A DNA stretch of 64,000 bases from Paenibacillus sp. FSL R10-2734 (GTDB taxonomy: Bacteria > Bacillota > Bacilli > Paenibacillales > Paenibacillaceae): NCBI RefSeq assembly GCF_037963865.1, contig NZ_CP150170.1, forward strand, positions 6,448,001 through 6,512,000. Direction: 5' to 3'. Shown here piece by piece: positions 1-8,181 of the stretch. The position numbers were made by a program, and so were the translations under genes. Position 1 is the first letter of the stretch. Each line of letters begins with the position of its first letter. The notes under the pieces were generated by a model. That model searched no databases. It had not been told where the DNA came from and was given only the letters and a program-made list of their open reading frames with translations.

Positions 1-857
1 CCAAAAACACGTTCTACTAGAAACTGTCCCCCGACAAGCGCAATAATGCTTAGCAAAATCGTACCGGGAATCAGATAGGCATGCTTATACGTACGGAACA
101 GCTGGTGTCCCACATTTGCTACTAGTAAACCCAAGAAAGTGATCGGCCCCACCAAAGCTGTTGATATCGAAACGTAGATAGATACAATAACTAGCAGCCT
201 TTTGACTACATAGTCATAATTGATCCCTAAGTTGATTGCTTCATCTTTTCCTAAAGAAATAACATCTAAATACTTCACAAATCGCATGAAATACAGCGTA
301 GTTAGCGTTAGGACAACGGTGGATAATATCAATAGATCACTGCTGACATTATTAAAGCTAGCGAACATTTTGCCCTGCAGGATCAGGAATTCATTCGGAT
401 CAATGAGCACTTCCATAAAAGAAGACGCGCTCTGGAACATTGTCCCCATAATAAGTCCTACGAGAAGCAGGAAGTATATGTTTTGACCCTCTCTGCGGAA
501 CATTAGCTTATACAGCACACCTGAGAACAGAACCATGATACAAGCAGAGAACAAGAAATTCACATTTTTATTCATAAACGTCATATTCGATGAGCCTAGG
601 GCATATACACCGAACGTCTGGATCAACATGTACAAGGAGTCTAACCCCAGAATACTAGGTGTCAAAATACGATTGTTCGTAATGCTCTGAAAAACTACGG
701 TAGAGACAGCTATCACCGCTCCGGTAATTAAAATGGCTGCCAGCTTTCTCCCCCGACTGGGTAGAACATAATCCCAATTTCCCATAACATGATAGGTCAT
801 AAACAAGACGATGAGAGCAACAGCGCTTAAGGATAATATAGTTAGTTTCGTCTTCAT
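1..857 (-). CDS. yclO: Siderophore ABC transporter permease, YclO-like (3' end beyond window)
   Basis: Second membrane permease of a FecCD/BtuC-type importer, probably for petrobactin-type ferric siderophores. About 285 codons are visible; the family is near 315 residues, so roughly the last 30 are outside the window. The reading frame begins MKTKLTILSLSAVALLIVLF and shows the family signatures ILTPSILGLDSLYML near the N-terminus and GPITFLGLLVANVGHQL near the C-terminus, among strongly hydrophobic helices. Its ATG lies 2 bases after the TAG of the preceding permease gene, so the two are translationally coupled. It probably pairs with that protein as a heterodimer, as YclN/YclO do in Bacillus. 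The ATPase and binding-protein genes expected next would lie to the left of the window. Substrate is inferred from similarity to YclO. Confidence 0.85.
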   Translation of the reverse strand, partial: MKTKLTILSLSAVALIVLFMTYHVMGNWDYVLPSRGRKLAAILITGAVIAVSTVVFQSITNNRILTPSILGLDSLYMLIQTFGVYALGSSNMTFMNKNVNFLFSACIMVLFSGVLYKLMFRREGQNIYFLLLVGLIMGTMFQSASSFMEVLIDPNEFLILQGKMFASFNNVSSDLLILSTVVLTLTTLYFMRFVKYLDVISLGKDEAINLGINYDYVVKRLLVIVSIYVSISTALVGPITFLGLLVANVGHQLFRTYKHAYLIPGTILLSIIALVGGQFLVERVF

Positions 858-859
858 CA

Positions 860-1807
860 CTAATTCGCCTTTCTTCTCATCAGCAAGTAGATAAACAGAC
901 CACTTCCGATGACGCCTACCGTGAGACTGATTGATATTTCGTACGGATATATAATGAGCCTGCCCAAAATATCACAGAACAGGAGGAACACCGCACCGAG
1001 AATGGCAGTATGCGCCAGATTTTTTTTGAGGTTATCGCCTATGTATAGCGTTACTATGTTAGGTACAACAAGACCTAGGAATGGGATCGTACCTACGGTT
1101 AAAATAACAACAGAAGAGATTAACGCTACAATCACCAATCCTACGTTCACAACCGCTTTGTAGTTCATACCGAGATTGACGGAGAAATCCTCCCCCATAC
1201 CGGCAACAGTGAACTTATTGGCGAAAACATACGCGAGAATGACAAGTGGAATACTGATATAGATTAATTCGTATTGACCTTTAATAATCGTTGAGAAATC
1301 TCCAAGCATCCAAGACGAGATATTCTGCACCAAATCATTTTTGTAAGCAAAAAAAGTCGTAATCGAGCCTACAATGTTCCCGAACATGAGTCCGACTAAT
1401 GGGATGAAAATACTATCCTTGAACTTGATCCGATCCAAGATTTTCATGAATATAAAGGTTCCCAACAATGCGAAGACAAAAGCAACGAGCAGCTTCTGCA
1501 TCGGCGTTGCCCCGGTGAACAGCATCAGAGATACGAGAATACCGAATTTCGCCGAATCCATCGTGCCCGCCGTAGTCGGTGAGACGAATTTATTGCGCGA
1601 TAGCTGCTGCATAATTAATCCGGCAATACTCATGCTTATACCAGCTATAATCAGTGCTGCTAAGCGTGGGATTCGACTGACTAGCAGGGTCTGAATCTGA
1701 GATTCCGTTAGCGAAAAAAGATCCAGAGGTGAAATGTCTTTTACGCCTATAAACAAAGATATAAATGAGAATACGATTAGAAGTAGGGACAAATATTTTA
1801 GTTTCAT
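860..1807 (-). CDS. yclN: Siderophore ABC transporter permease, YclN-like
   Basis: First permease gene of the iron-siderophore importer. The 315-residue protein closely resembles remembered Bacillus YclN (petrobactin uptake): it shares the opening MKLKYLSLLLIVFSF, the block SRNKFVSPTTAGTMD near residue 70, the central region IFIPLVGLMFGNIV and the FecCD signature GTIPFLGLVVPNIVTLY near residue 240. About nine or ten hydrophobic helices are expected. AAGGA sits 7 bases before the ATG, and a sigma-A promoter with a Fur box lies just upstream, so the operon should be induced by iron limitation. The petrobactin assignment rests on similarity only. Confidence 0.88.
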   Translation of the reverse strand: MKLKYLSLLLIVFSFISLFIGVKDISPLDLFSLTESQIQTLLVSRIPRLAALIIAGISMSIAGLIMQQLSRNKFVSPTTAGTMDSAKFGILVSLMLFTGATPMQKLLVAFVFALLGTFIFMKILDRIKFKDSIFIPLVGLMFGNIVGSITTFFAYKNDLVQNISSWMLGDFSTIIKGQYELIYISIPLVILAYVFANKFTVAGMGEDFSVNLGMNYKAVVNVGLVIVALISSVVILTVGTIPFLGLVVPNIVTLYIGDNLKKNLAHTAILGAVFLLFCDILGRLIIYPYEISISLTVGVIGSGLFIYLLMRRKAN

Positions 1808-1870
1808 GAGTTGTTCCTTATCTGTTTAATACTTTAAGATAGTTTGAGAATTCGGTGATCACAATCTATA

Positions 1871-1929
1871 TGATAATGATTTTCATTCGCACTATTGTCG
1901 ATTATACCTAAGCCCACTTGGAGGGTCAA
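1871..1929 (-). promoter_or_regulatory. yclNO promoter with Fur box
   Basis: On the minus strand a -35 TTGACC (1924-1929) and -10 TATAAT (1901-1906) are separated by exactly 17 bases. Just downstream, 1871-1885 reads TGATAATGATTTTCA on the plus strand, which matches the 7-1-7 Fur consensus TGATAATNATTATCA at all but one defined position. The box lies at or just past the expected transcription start, where bound Fur-Fe would block initiation. Confidence 0.88.
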
Positions 1930-1992
1930 CCCTTTCGTATACTAAAATTTAAAATTATTGAGTGGTATGCAAAGCATAGCAATTTCCAAGCA

Positions 1993-2025
1993 AAAAAGAG
2001 ACACCCTAGTGGGCATCTCTTTTTT
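1993..2025 (-). terminator. Terminator after the YqkE-like gene
   Basis: A-run and GAGA followed by CCC, a TAGT loop, GGG, then TCTC and a T-run form a compact hairpin. It lies about 30 bases past the stop of the minus-strand gene at 2055 and separates it from the yclN promoter. The symmetric A and T runs would let it work in both directions. Confidence 0.75.
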
Positions 2026-2054
2026 GCTTGATCTATTTTCGCTAGCTATAGCAG

Positions 2055-2315
2055 TTATTTATATTTATGCCAATCCTGATTACTGTTCTCCAGCAGATGT
2101 GCAAAATCATTATCAAGCCGCTTCTGCTCAGCCTTTCGCTGATCCTCAACCGCTTTACGAGCGGCCTCCTTACGGTCATTCTCTTCTGCTTTCAACGCAT
2201 CAGACTGCGCCTTCAGCTTTCCTAGAACATCACTGCTCAGCAGGTCTTTTAGCGTAGCTGGTCCATCGGTCGCAGCAGGACGCGGAGTTGTAGGCATCTT
2301 CTTTTTTTTAGCCAT
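2055..2315 (-). CDS. YqkE-like DUF3886 small charged protein
   Basis: An 86-residue, very hydrophilic protein that starts MAKKKKMPTTPRPAATDGP, continues with TLKDLLSSDVLGKLKAQSDAL and then a lysine/glutamate-rich stretch expected to form one long helix (about residues 30-70). The layout matches the DUF3886 family (YqkE), whose function is unknown. ATG at 2315 is chosen over an upstream in-frame TTG because AGAAGGG lies 10 bases before the ATG. A terminator follows at once. It is transcribed divergently from the HxlR-type regulator; the short shared gap probably holds both promoters. Confidence 0.75.
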   Translation of the reverse strand: MAKKKKMPTTPRPAATDGPATLKDLLSSDVLGKLKAQSDALKAEENDRKEAARKAVEDQRKAEQKRLDNDFAHLLENSNQDWHKYK

Positions 2316-2349
2316 TGTCAATCATCCCTTCTAATAATGAATTAAATTG

Positions 2350-2365
2350 GAATTTGTTTAAATTC
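2350..2365. promoter_or_regulatory. Inverted repeat, candidate operator of the YodB-like regulator
   Basis: GAATTT-GTTT-AAATTC is a perfect 6-bp inverted repeat in the gap between the divergent genes at 2315 and 2407. A TATAAT-like -10 for the rightward gene lies at about 2380. The position suits an autoregulatory HxlR-family operator; this is an inference. Confidence 0.4.
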
Positions 2366-2406
2366 TTGGTTTTTTCGTTTATAATGTTCACTAAGAGGTG
2401 AGCCCT

Positions 2407-2751
2407 ATGAAGTCCACTGATCTATGTCCCCAGCTACAAAAAAGTATGGATATTATCGGCAGGCGTTGGACAGGTTTAATTATCTATCAGCTCCTCCAAG
2501 GACCACAACGTTTCAATGTGATTGAAGCCGCATTGCCCATCAGCGGAAGATTGCTCTCCGAACGACTTAAGGAGCTGGAACTGGAAGGGATTGTTCTTCG
2601 AGAAGTATTCCCTGAGACACCTGTGCGAATCCAATATTCCTTAACGGATAAAGGACTTGCCTTAGAGACGGTCATCCAAGATTTGCAGCGTTGGTCAAAA
2701 ATATGGATTGATTGCGACTCCGATAACGTAGAATCAACACTCAAATTGTAA
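2407..2751 (+). CDS. HxlR-family winged-helix regulator, YodB/CatR-like
   Basis: A 114-residue DNA-binding protein of the MarR-related HxlR family. The sequence IIGRRWTGLIIYQLLQGPQR (helix before the HTH), then ISGRLLSERLKELELEGIV (recognition helix and start of the wing) and FPETPVRIQYSLTDKG (wing) follow YodB and CatR of Bacillus. The only N-terminal cysteine, Cys7 in DLCPQL, lies where those repressors have the Cys that is oxidised or alkylated by diamide, quinones and catechol, so this is probably a thiol-based stress repressor. ATG at 2407 is used because AGAGGTG ends 6 bases upstream; an in-frame GTG at 2398 overlaps that site. No quinone reductase or azoreductase gene adjoins it, so its targets are not evident here. 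Confidence 0.82.
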   Translation: MKSTDLCPQLQKSMDIIGRRWTGLIIYQLLQGPQRFNVIEAALPISGRLLSERLKELELEGIVLREVFPETPVRIQYSLTDKGLALETVIQDLQRWSKIWIDCDSDNVESTLKL

Positions 2752-2775
2752 GCGTTTTATCGATTAGGAAGCTCG

Positions 2776-3279
2776 TTATATTTTACGTCCTACAATGACC
2801 AAGTCCCGTTCTATGCCATCCAATTCGGCTACACCGGGTAGTAATCCCCACTGCTTAAAACCGAATTTTTCTAGCAAGCTGAGGCTTGGATCATTATGTC
2901 CGAACACAAAGCCAACTAAATTCTTAATACCAAGACTAGGGGCTTTCTCAATAGCCTCTGTCAGAAGAATTCTGCCAGCCCCTCCACCTCGGAACTTCTC
3001 ACTCACGTAAACACTGATTTCTGCTGTTGCATTATACGCTGGACGACCATAGAAGGACTGAAAGCTGAACCATGCCGCAATCTCATCTCCCTGCCTAAGT
3101 ACCCATAAAGGGCGATGATGGCTGTTATGCTCATGGAACCATTGTTCTCTGTCTGCAACAGTTATAGGTTCCAAATCTGCAGTTACCGTCCGTCCAGCAA
3201 TCGTAGAGTTATAAATATCCACAATAGCCGCTATATCTGCGACTGTTGCATCTTCAATCCTGCTATTCTCCCAATTCAT
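2776..3279 (-). CDS. GNAT N-acetyltransferase, phosphinothricin acetyltransferase-like
   Basis: A 167-residue acetyl-CoA-dependent acyltransferase with the length and layout of the Pat/Bar/YncA group. IEDATVADIAAIVDIYNSTI near residue 7 is the typical opening. The acetyl-CoA loop is VSEKFRGGGAGRILLTEAI near residue 95, and the late block FGHNDPSLSLLEKFGFKQWG holds the family Asn and the conserved LLEKFGF. Relatives acetylate the amino group of phosphinothricin, methionine sulfone or similar compounds; the substrate here is unknown. GGAGG precedes the ATG. It lies 25 bases after the short-chain dehydrogenase gene and is probably co-transcribed with it. Confidence 0.85.
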   Translation of the reverse strand: MNWENSRIEDATVADIAAIVDIYNSTIAGRTVTADLEPITVADREQWFHEHNSHHRPLWVLRQGDEIAAWFSFQSFYGRPAYNATAEISVYVSEKFRGGGAGRILLTEAIEKAPSLGIKNLVGFVFGHNDPSLSLLEKFGFKQWGLLPGVAELDGIERDLVIVGRKI

Positions 3280-3304
3280 TCCTTGGTTCCTCCAAATATC
3301 TTTA

Positions 3305-4147
3305 TTAGCTCAGGTCGACCTGCTTCTGGCTCCATTGCCATAGCCGTTCGGCCTCTACTTTATTCTGCGCTCTTGCAGACAGCTCCTTATTCTTTCGCCG
3401 ATAATAATACTGTCCTGTAACTTCTCGAAGCTCAGGTGCCGTAGCTAAATAGATTGCCGTATCGGCTCCTTGTTCGGGTGTTAAGAAGAAGTATGAGAGC
3501 AGCTTAAGCACCGACTTGCCGAAGCCCGTCTCTCGGTTGACACCAATATTCGTGCCCACTGCTCCAGGATGCACACAATTAACCGTCACCCTTGTCCCTT
3601 GTAGCCGTGCTGCCAGCTCCTTCGTGAACAAAATATTGGCTAGCTTGGAGCGAGCATAAGCTTTAGCTGGATTAAAGCGGCGTGCGAGGGTTGGATCTTC
3701 ATAATGAAGCGCACCTATTTTATAAGCACCAGATGCAACCACAACGATACGGCCCTGCTCTGCAGCCTTTATAGGCTCAAGTAACAGATTCGTAAGTAGA
3801 AAATGTCCCAGATGATTTACACCGAGATCCATCTCAAAGCCTTCCTTCGTTAGCTGACGCTTAATCGTTACTACCCCAGCGTTATTGATGAGTGCGTCAA
3901 GAATCGGATATTTTATAGTGAATTCCTCAGCAAAGCTGCGAATACTCTCAAGTGAAGCTAAGTCACATAACATGAGCTCGATATTCTCTGAGTGGCTCTT
4001 CTGTTTAGCGGTAGCAAGCGCTTCTTCTCCCCGCTGGCGATTGCGGCAAACCATAATTACTGTGGCACCCTGACGAGCCAGTTCAACTGTGGTGGCTAGC
4101 CCCATACCGGAATTTGCGCCAGTTATAAGTGCAATTTTACCCCTCAT
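3305..4147 (-). CDS. Short-chain dehydrogenase/reductase, retinol dehydrogenase-like
   Basis: An NAD(P)-dependent oxidoreductase of the classical SDR fold, 280 residues. The cofactor motif TGANSGMG is near residue 9, INNAG near residue 85, and the catalytic Ser (VVASGAYK) and YxxxK (YARSKLAN) are present. The tail DTAIYLATAPELREVTGQYY resembles the retinol dehydrogenase/WW-domain oxidoreductase group. The substrate cannot be named. ATG at 4147 is preferred because GAGAGGAG lies 11 bases before it, while an in-frame GTG four codons earlier overlaps that site. It is the first gene of a two-gene unit with the GNAT gene. Confidence 0.82.
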   Translation of the reverse strand: MRGKIALITGANSGMGLATTVELARQGATVIMVCRNRQRGEEALATAKQKSHSENIELMLCDLASLESIRSFAEEFTIKYPILDALINNAGVVTIKRQLTKEGFEMDLGVNHLGHFLLTNLLLEPIKAAEQGRIVVVASGAYKIGALHYEDPTLARRFNPAKAYARSKLANILFTKELAARLQGTRVTVNCVHPGAVGTNIGVNRETGFGKSVLKLLSYFFLTPEQGADTAIYLATAPELREVTGQYYYRRKNKELSARAQNKVEAERLWQWSQKQVDLS

Positions 4148-4311
4148 CCTAAGAATCACTCCTCTCTCAACAACCGTACCCGAATATGCTTCAGCCCAAC
4201 CTTACGACAAGAATATTTTAAGATTATGTTACACCAACAAGTAGGGTCAAGAAAAGCTTCATGTCACGTTTTAATTGTATAGGTAAATAAATAAGCATGC
4301 CATGATAATGA

Positions 4312-4357
4312 TAGGTGCAGTTCGTCATGTGCACCTAGTCAATGTTTGATATATAAT
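4312..4357 (+). promoter_or_regulatory. Promoter region of the M24 peptidase gene with inverted repeat
   Basis: TAGGTGCA (4312-4319) and TGCACCTA (4330-4337) form a perfect 8-bp inverted repeat with a 10-base spacer. It ends 14 bases before a TATAAT -10 at 4352-4357 and so overlaps the -35 zone, which has no good -35 match. This arrangement suggests an operator or activator site for the gene at 4405. Confidence 0.45.
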
Positions 4358-4404
4358 AAGAATATTGCGGTTCTAATCGTGAAGTTGAAAGGGGAACACC
4401 AACT

Positions 4405-5499
4405 ATGAATAATGCTCTGACAAGCCTAGAGCAGCAAATGACGGGTGAAGGTCTTGATGCCCTCCTCGTAACCGATCCCAAACATGTCTACTACTTAACC
4501 GGATTTGCCAGCGATCCGCATGAACGTTTTCTGGGTCTGCTGTTAATACGTGGAGAAGAGCCTATGCTGATTCTACCCGCACTGGATGCGGAAGCAGCTC
4601 AAGCAGCTTCTTCGGTCACCAAAATCCTAACCCACAGTGACACTGATAATCCATATAACCTGCTAAAAGATTGTTTCGGCAGCAGCAAGCTAGGTACTCT
4701 TGGCATAGAGAAGGAACATTTCTCAGTCGCACGTTTCGAGCATCTAACCGCTGCCGTTCCAGCTGAACGGTTTAGTGATATCGGTCCTATTCTACGCAGC
4801 ATGCGCGCTAAGAAAACACCAGATGAAGTTAAGCGCATGAAACATGCCGCTGAGCTAGTTGAGGAAGCCTTGCGCCGCGTTCTTACCCACGTGAAGACAG
4901 GCGTTACAGAAAACGATATAGTAGCGGAACTAGAATATCTAATGAAAAAGGTTGGCGCTTCCGGCCCTTCCTTCGACACTATGGTGCTTTCTGGTCCGAA
5001 AACTGCCCTGCCTCACGGTGTCCCAGGTGACCGGATCATTCAGCCAGGCGACTTTCTGATGTTTGATATCGGGGTATATGCTGATGGTTATGCATCTGAT
5101 ATTACACGTACCTTTGCTATTGAATCCGTGGACGACAAGCTAGTCACTATTTACAACACAGTACTGGCTGCCAACGAAGCTGGGATCGCCGCTGCAAATC
5201 CTGGAGCTCCTTTCGGTTCTGTCGATAAAGCTGCACGTGATGTGATTGAAGAAGCCGGATTCGGAGAATATTTCTTGCACCGTGTCGGACACGGGCTCGG
5301 TATGGATGTCCATGAATATCCATCCCTGCATGGACAGAATGATGACATTATCGAGATCGGCAATGTGTTCACCGTTGAGCCAGGAATTTATGTGCCTGGA
5401 CTAGCAGGTGTGCGTATTGAAGATGATCTAATTATTACAGCTGAAGGCGCAGAGACCTTAACAAGCTTCCCTAAAGAACTGACTATTCTTCATTTGTAG
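4405..5499 (+). CDS. pepQ: Xaa-Pro dipeptidase/aminopeptidase, M24B family
   Basis: A 364-residue cytosolic metallopeptidase that removes N-terminal residues preceding proline. An N-terminal creatinase-like domain (about residues 1-130, with DALLVTDPKHVYYLTGF) is followed by the pita-bread catalytic domain. The dinuclear metal ligands are visible: both Asp in FDIGVYADGYASDITRT, His in HRVGHGLGMDVHE, Glu in TVEPGIYV and Glu in VRIEDDLII. Length and order fit YkvY/PepQ of Bacillus. A GGGGAA ribosome site precedes the ATG. It stands alone between a promoter with an inverted repeat and a strong terminator. Dipeptidase versus aminopeptidase specificity cannot be decided by eye. Confidence 0.88.
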   Translation: MNNALTSLEQQMTGEGLDALLVTDPKHVYYLTGFASDPHERFLGLLLIRGEEPMLILPALDAEAAQAASSVTKILTHSDTDNPYNLLKDCFGSSKLGTLGIEKEHFSVARFEHLTAAVPAERFSDIGPILRSMRAKKTPDEVKRMKHAAELVEEALRRVLTHVKTGVTENDIVAELEYLMKKVGASGPSFDTMVLSGPKTALPHGVPGDRIIQPGDFLMFDIGVYADGYASDITRTFAIESVDDKLVTIYNTVLAANEAGIAAANPGAPFGSVDKAARDVIEEAGFGEYFLHRVGHGLGMDVHEYPSLHGQNDDIIEIGNVFTVEPGIYVPGLAGVRIEDDLIITAEGAETLTSFPKELTILHL

Positions 5500-5515
5500 A
5501 AAAGAATTATTAATA

Positions 5516-5555
5516 GGACCGCTAACCTCTCGATTGAAGTTAGCCGTCCTTTTTT
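5516..5555. terminator. Terminator between converging genes
   Basis: GGACCGCTAAC pairs with GTTAGCCGTCC (one bulged base) and is followed by TTTTTT on the plus strand. It lies 17 bases past the peptidase stop and abuts the stop of the converging minus-strand gene. Confidence 0.85.
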
Positions 5556-6527
5556 CTATGCCTGTGTTCCCCATATTCCACGAATCGACTCTGCCTCTTT
5601 AACCATCCTGCCGAATAGCTCCGAGACTGTAGGAATATCATGGATCATCCCTGTCACTTGGCCTGCCCAGCCGATCCCCTCTTCCTTGACATCATCATAA
5701 ATCCAGCGCTTGTTGGCTGCACCACTGATGTATTCTCTTAAGGCCTCATAGGTCGGTGTCACGCGCTCAATTTCGAGAATTTTATCAATGTATTCACTAC
5801 GCAATACTCTGGCGGGTGCCCCGATGGAGCGTTTGATTACGACCGTATCTGACTCTGAGCTTTCTACTAAGGCTTTTTTATAAGAAGCAGCCGCATGGAC
5901 ACATTCCTCAGTAGCAACGAAACGTGTACCCATCTCGATTCCCTCAGCTCCAAGTGCATGAGTAGCCATCCATCCGCGGCCATCCCCGATCCCTCCTGAA
6001 GCAATCACCGGAATATTAACAGCATCGACTACTTGAGGAACGAGTACCATGGTTCCAACATCATCACGTCCCAAGTGGCCTCCCCCCTCCTGCCCAACTA
6101 CAATAACCGCAGAAGCTCCTAGTTGTTCAGCTTTCTGGGCTTGTCTGCGTGAGGAGACTAGCACGAGCGTAACAATATCAGTGGGCTGCAGCATTTCCAG
6201 TATAGGGGCTGGATTCCCTCCAGTGAGGCTCACCACTGGGACGTGCTCGTCAATTGCGACCTGCACCCGATCTTCATAACCAATACCGTGCACGCCGATG
6301 GCAAAATTAACACCAAACGACTTGTCCGTCAAAGTGCGTACCCGTTCTATTTCTGCTCGTAAAGCCTCTGCACTCGGAAGACTCATCGCTGTGACCTGGC
6401 CCAATCCACCGGCATTTGAAACCGCAGCCGCGAGGTCTGCATAACCTAAATAGGCAAGTCCACCTTGAATAATAGGATACTCTATGTGCAATAACTCCGT
6501 AATACGGGTGTTCCATTTCATCTTCAT
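5556..6527 (-). CDS. Nitronate monooxygenase / 2-nitropropane dioxygenase-like FMN enzyme
   Basis: A 323-residue TIM-barrel flavoprotein. The opening EYPIIQGGLAYLGYADLAAA, the strand VVGQEGGGHLGRDDVGTMVL near residue 143 and the FMN-phosphate site IPVIASGGIGDGRG and GAEGIEMGTRFVATEE are those of the nitronate monooxygenase family. The FabK enoyl-ACP reductases share the same fold and motifs, and given the acyl-CoA genes upstream a reductase role is a real alternative. The ATG has AGGAAAGGTG just before it and the stop of ecfT directly abuts it, so the gene is the last of the long operon that starts at 13133. A terminator follows. Confidence 0.8.
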   Translation of the reverse strand: MKMKWNTRITELLHIEYPIIQGGLAYLGYADLAAAVSNAGGLGQVTAMSLPSAEALRAEIERVRTLTDKSFGVNFAIGVHGIGYEDRVQVAIDEHVPVVSLTGGNPAPILEMLQPTDIVTLVLVSSRRQAQKAEQLGASAVIVVGQEGGGHLGRDDVGTMVLVPQVVDAVNIPVIASGGIGDGRGWMATHALGAEGIEMGTRFVATEECVHAAASYKKALVESSESDTVVIKRSIGAPARVLRSEYIDKILEIERVTPTYEALREYISGAANKRWIYDDVKEEGIGWAGQVTGMIHDIPTVSELFGRMVKEAESIRGIWGTQA

Positions 6528-7331
6528 CTACACCTTTCCTATCTTTAACCAAAGCAGAACCATAGCAAATAAAAGGGCAGCTCCCCCTACCTGATAATCC
6601 ATTTGTTGAAATTGCAGTCGCTTATAAGATGTTCTTCCCTTGCCATTCCCATAGGCACGCGCATCAATCGCATAGCTTAACTGTTCAGCACGTTGAATCG
6701 TCGTGAAGAGCAAAGGAACAATGATCGGAATGTACGCAAATATCCGTTTAATCAGCGATAATGCTGTAAGATCATAACCTCTAGCCTTTTGTGCGAGAAG
6801 AATACGATCAAGCTCCTCTTTGATGGTAGGAATAAAACGGATCGCAATCACTATCATTAAGGAGAACTGTTCTACGGGTACTCCCAATTTGGATAGAGGA
6901 GCAAGCAGTTTTTCAAGACCATACGCTAAGTCTAGCGGTTTAGTAGTTAACGTTAATATTGAGGCTAATAAGATGAGCAATATTATACGCCATACAAAAC
7001 GCACTCCACTCCTCAGTCCCTCTTCCGTCACCTCAATAAATGACCAAGACCAGAGGATCGTTCCTTTGGTGAACACGGCATTGTAAAGAAAGGTAAACAG
7101 CAAAACAAATAATATCGGCCGCAGCCCGCGCCAAAAGAAATGAATAGGAACCTTCGACAGCAGCAAGACTCCGAATACAAAAATAGTTGCAACAACATAG
7201 CTAAGCCCGGTTCCAAGCATCAAAAAGCTAAGCATGAGAAGCACGATACTAACGAGTTTTGTACGAGGATCTAAACGATGAAAAATCGAATGCGTCTCCA
7301 CATATTGACCCACTAATACGGAATCAGCCAT
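6528..7331 (-). CDS. ecfT: ECF transporter T-component (EcfT)
   Basis: Membrane scaffold of an energy-coupling factor vitamin importer, 267 residues. The N-terminal block ETHSIFHRLDPRTKL is the CbiQ/EcfT signature. About five hydrophobic segments follow, and the two Ala-Arg coupling motifs that bind the ATPases are visible as AQKARGYDL and AIDARAYGNG. ATG at 7331 is chosen because it starts with the conserved family opening, is preceded by GGGGGCAAGG, and overlaps the end of ecfA2 by 8 bases. No S-component gene is present in the operon, so the substrate is not shown. Confidence 0.88.
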   Translation of the reverse strand: MADSVLVGQYVETHSIFHRLDPRTKLVSIVLLMLSFLMLGTGLSYVVATIFVFGVLLLSKVPIHFFWRGLRPILFVLLFTFLYNAVFTKGTILWSWSFIEVTEEGLRSGVRFVWRIILLILLASILTLTTKPLDLAYGLEKLLAPLSKLGVPVEQFSLMIVIAIRFIPTIKEELDRILLAQKARGYDLTALSLIKRIFAYIPIIVPLLFTTIQRAEQLSYAIDARAYGNGKGRTSYKRLQFQQMDYQVGGAALLFAMVLLWLKIGKV

Positions 7332-8181
7332 GCCCTTGCCCCCTTGAACGCCAAATCGGTAGAACTGCATCAAAAATATCCTGCTCTTTGCAGCTAGCAA
7401 CTTCAATCCTCTGATCAGATAATTCCTCTACTAGCTTCAAGAGCTGTACGGGTTCAGGTATGGACAAGCCTAGTTCCATCAATAATTTTTCCTTTTCCAG
7501 AAATAATGTTCTGGTGTCATAATGCCCTTTTAACTGGCCTTTGTGAAAAACCATAACCTCATCCGAATATTCGGCCACATCATCCATCTGGTGCGAAACG
7601 AAGAGGATAGTGTGATTGTTTTGTTGTTGCCATGACTTCAGCAGCTTCAGCAGTGATACTTGGCTAGCTGGATCAAGTCCCGCTGTCGGTTCATCCAAAA
7701 TTAGCAGCTTCGGATTCGTCATCAGCACGGAGGCAAGAGCCACACGGCGCTTTTCTCCACCGCTTAATTGGAAGGGATTTAACGGGAGAATCTCTTCTGG
7801 CAGACCCACTTGCGGCAAAATCTTTTCAATCGCCTCCGTAATTTTCTGGCGTGAAGTACCCTGCTGATTTAACGCAAAGGCAAGCTCCTTATATACCGTG
7901 GTTTCGAATAGCTGATGCTCCGGATATTGAAATACGAAGCCCAGCTCAGGGACGACCTTTAATTGCCCTTTGGCATCTCTACTGGCAGGCTGCTGATCAA
8001 TCCAATAGTCTCCTTTTACGGTGGGAATCAAGCCCTTCAGCACTTTGACAAAGGTAGACTTTCCTGCGCCCGTTGGACCGATAATCGAAATCCATTTGCC
8101 CGCAGAAATGGTACAGTTTATATTGTGCAAAGCCACATGAGCGGCATAGTTCACACTTAAACGCTCTAATTGGTAGACCAT
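7324..8181 (-). CDS. ecfA2: ECF transporter ATPase EcfA2
   Basis: Second nucleotide-binding subunit of the ECF module, 285 residues. Visible motifs in order: Walker A GPTGAGKST near residue 36, Q-loop FQYPEHQLF, signature LSGGEKRRVALA, Walker B LLILDEPTAGLDP and the switch His in FVSHQMDD. The C-terminal extension of about 60 residues is typical of EcfA. The start at 8181 (MVYQLERL) has a GGGGGG-type site upstream and overlaps the end of ecfA1 by 16 bases, so it is probably translated by coupling. Confidence 0.88.
   Translation of the reverse strand: MVYQLERLSVNYAAHVALHNINCTISAGKWISIIGPTGAGKSTFVKVLKGLIPTVKGDYWIDQQPASRDAKGQLKVVPELGFVFQYPEHQLFETTVYKELAFALNQQGTSRQKITEAIEKILPQVGLPEEILPLNPFQLSGGEKRRVALASVLMTNPKLLILDEPTAGLDPASQVSLLKLLKSWQQQNNHTILFVSHQMDDVAEYSDEVMVFHKGQLKGHYDTRTLFLEKEKLLMELGLSIPEPVQLLKLVEELSDQRIEVASCKEQDIFDAVLPIWRSRGQGHG

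Noticed and set aside
1958..2257. 99-codon plus-strand frame over the YqkE-like gene
   Set aside because: It begins within the terminator region and reads antisense to a gene with a recognisable family and ribosome site.
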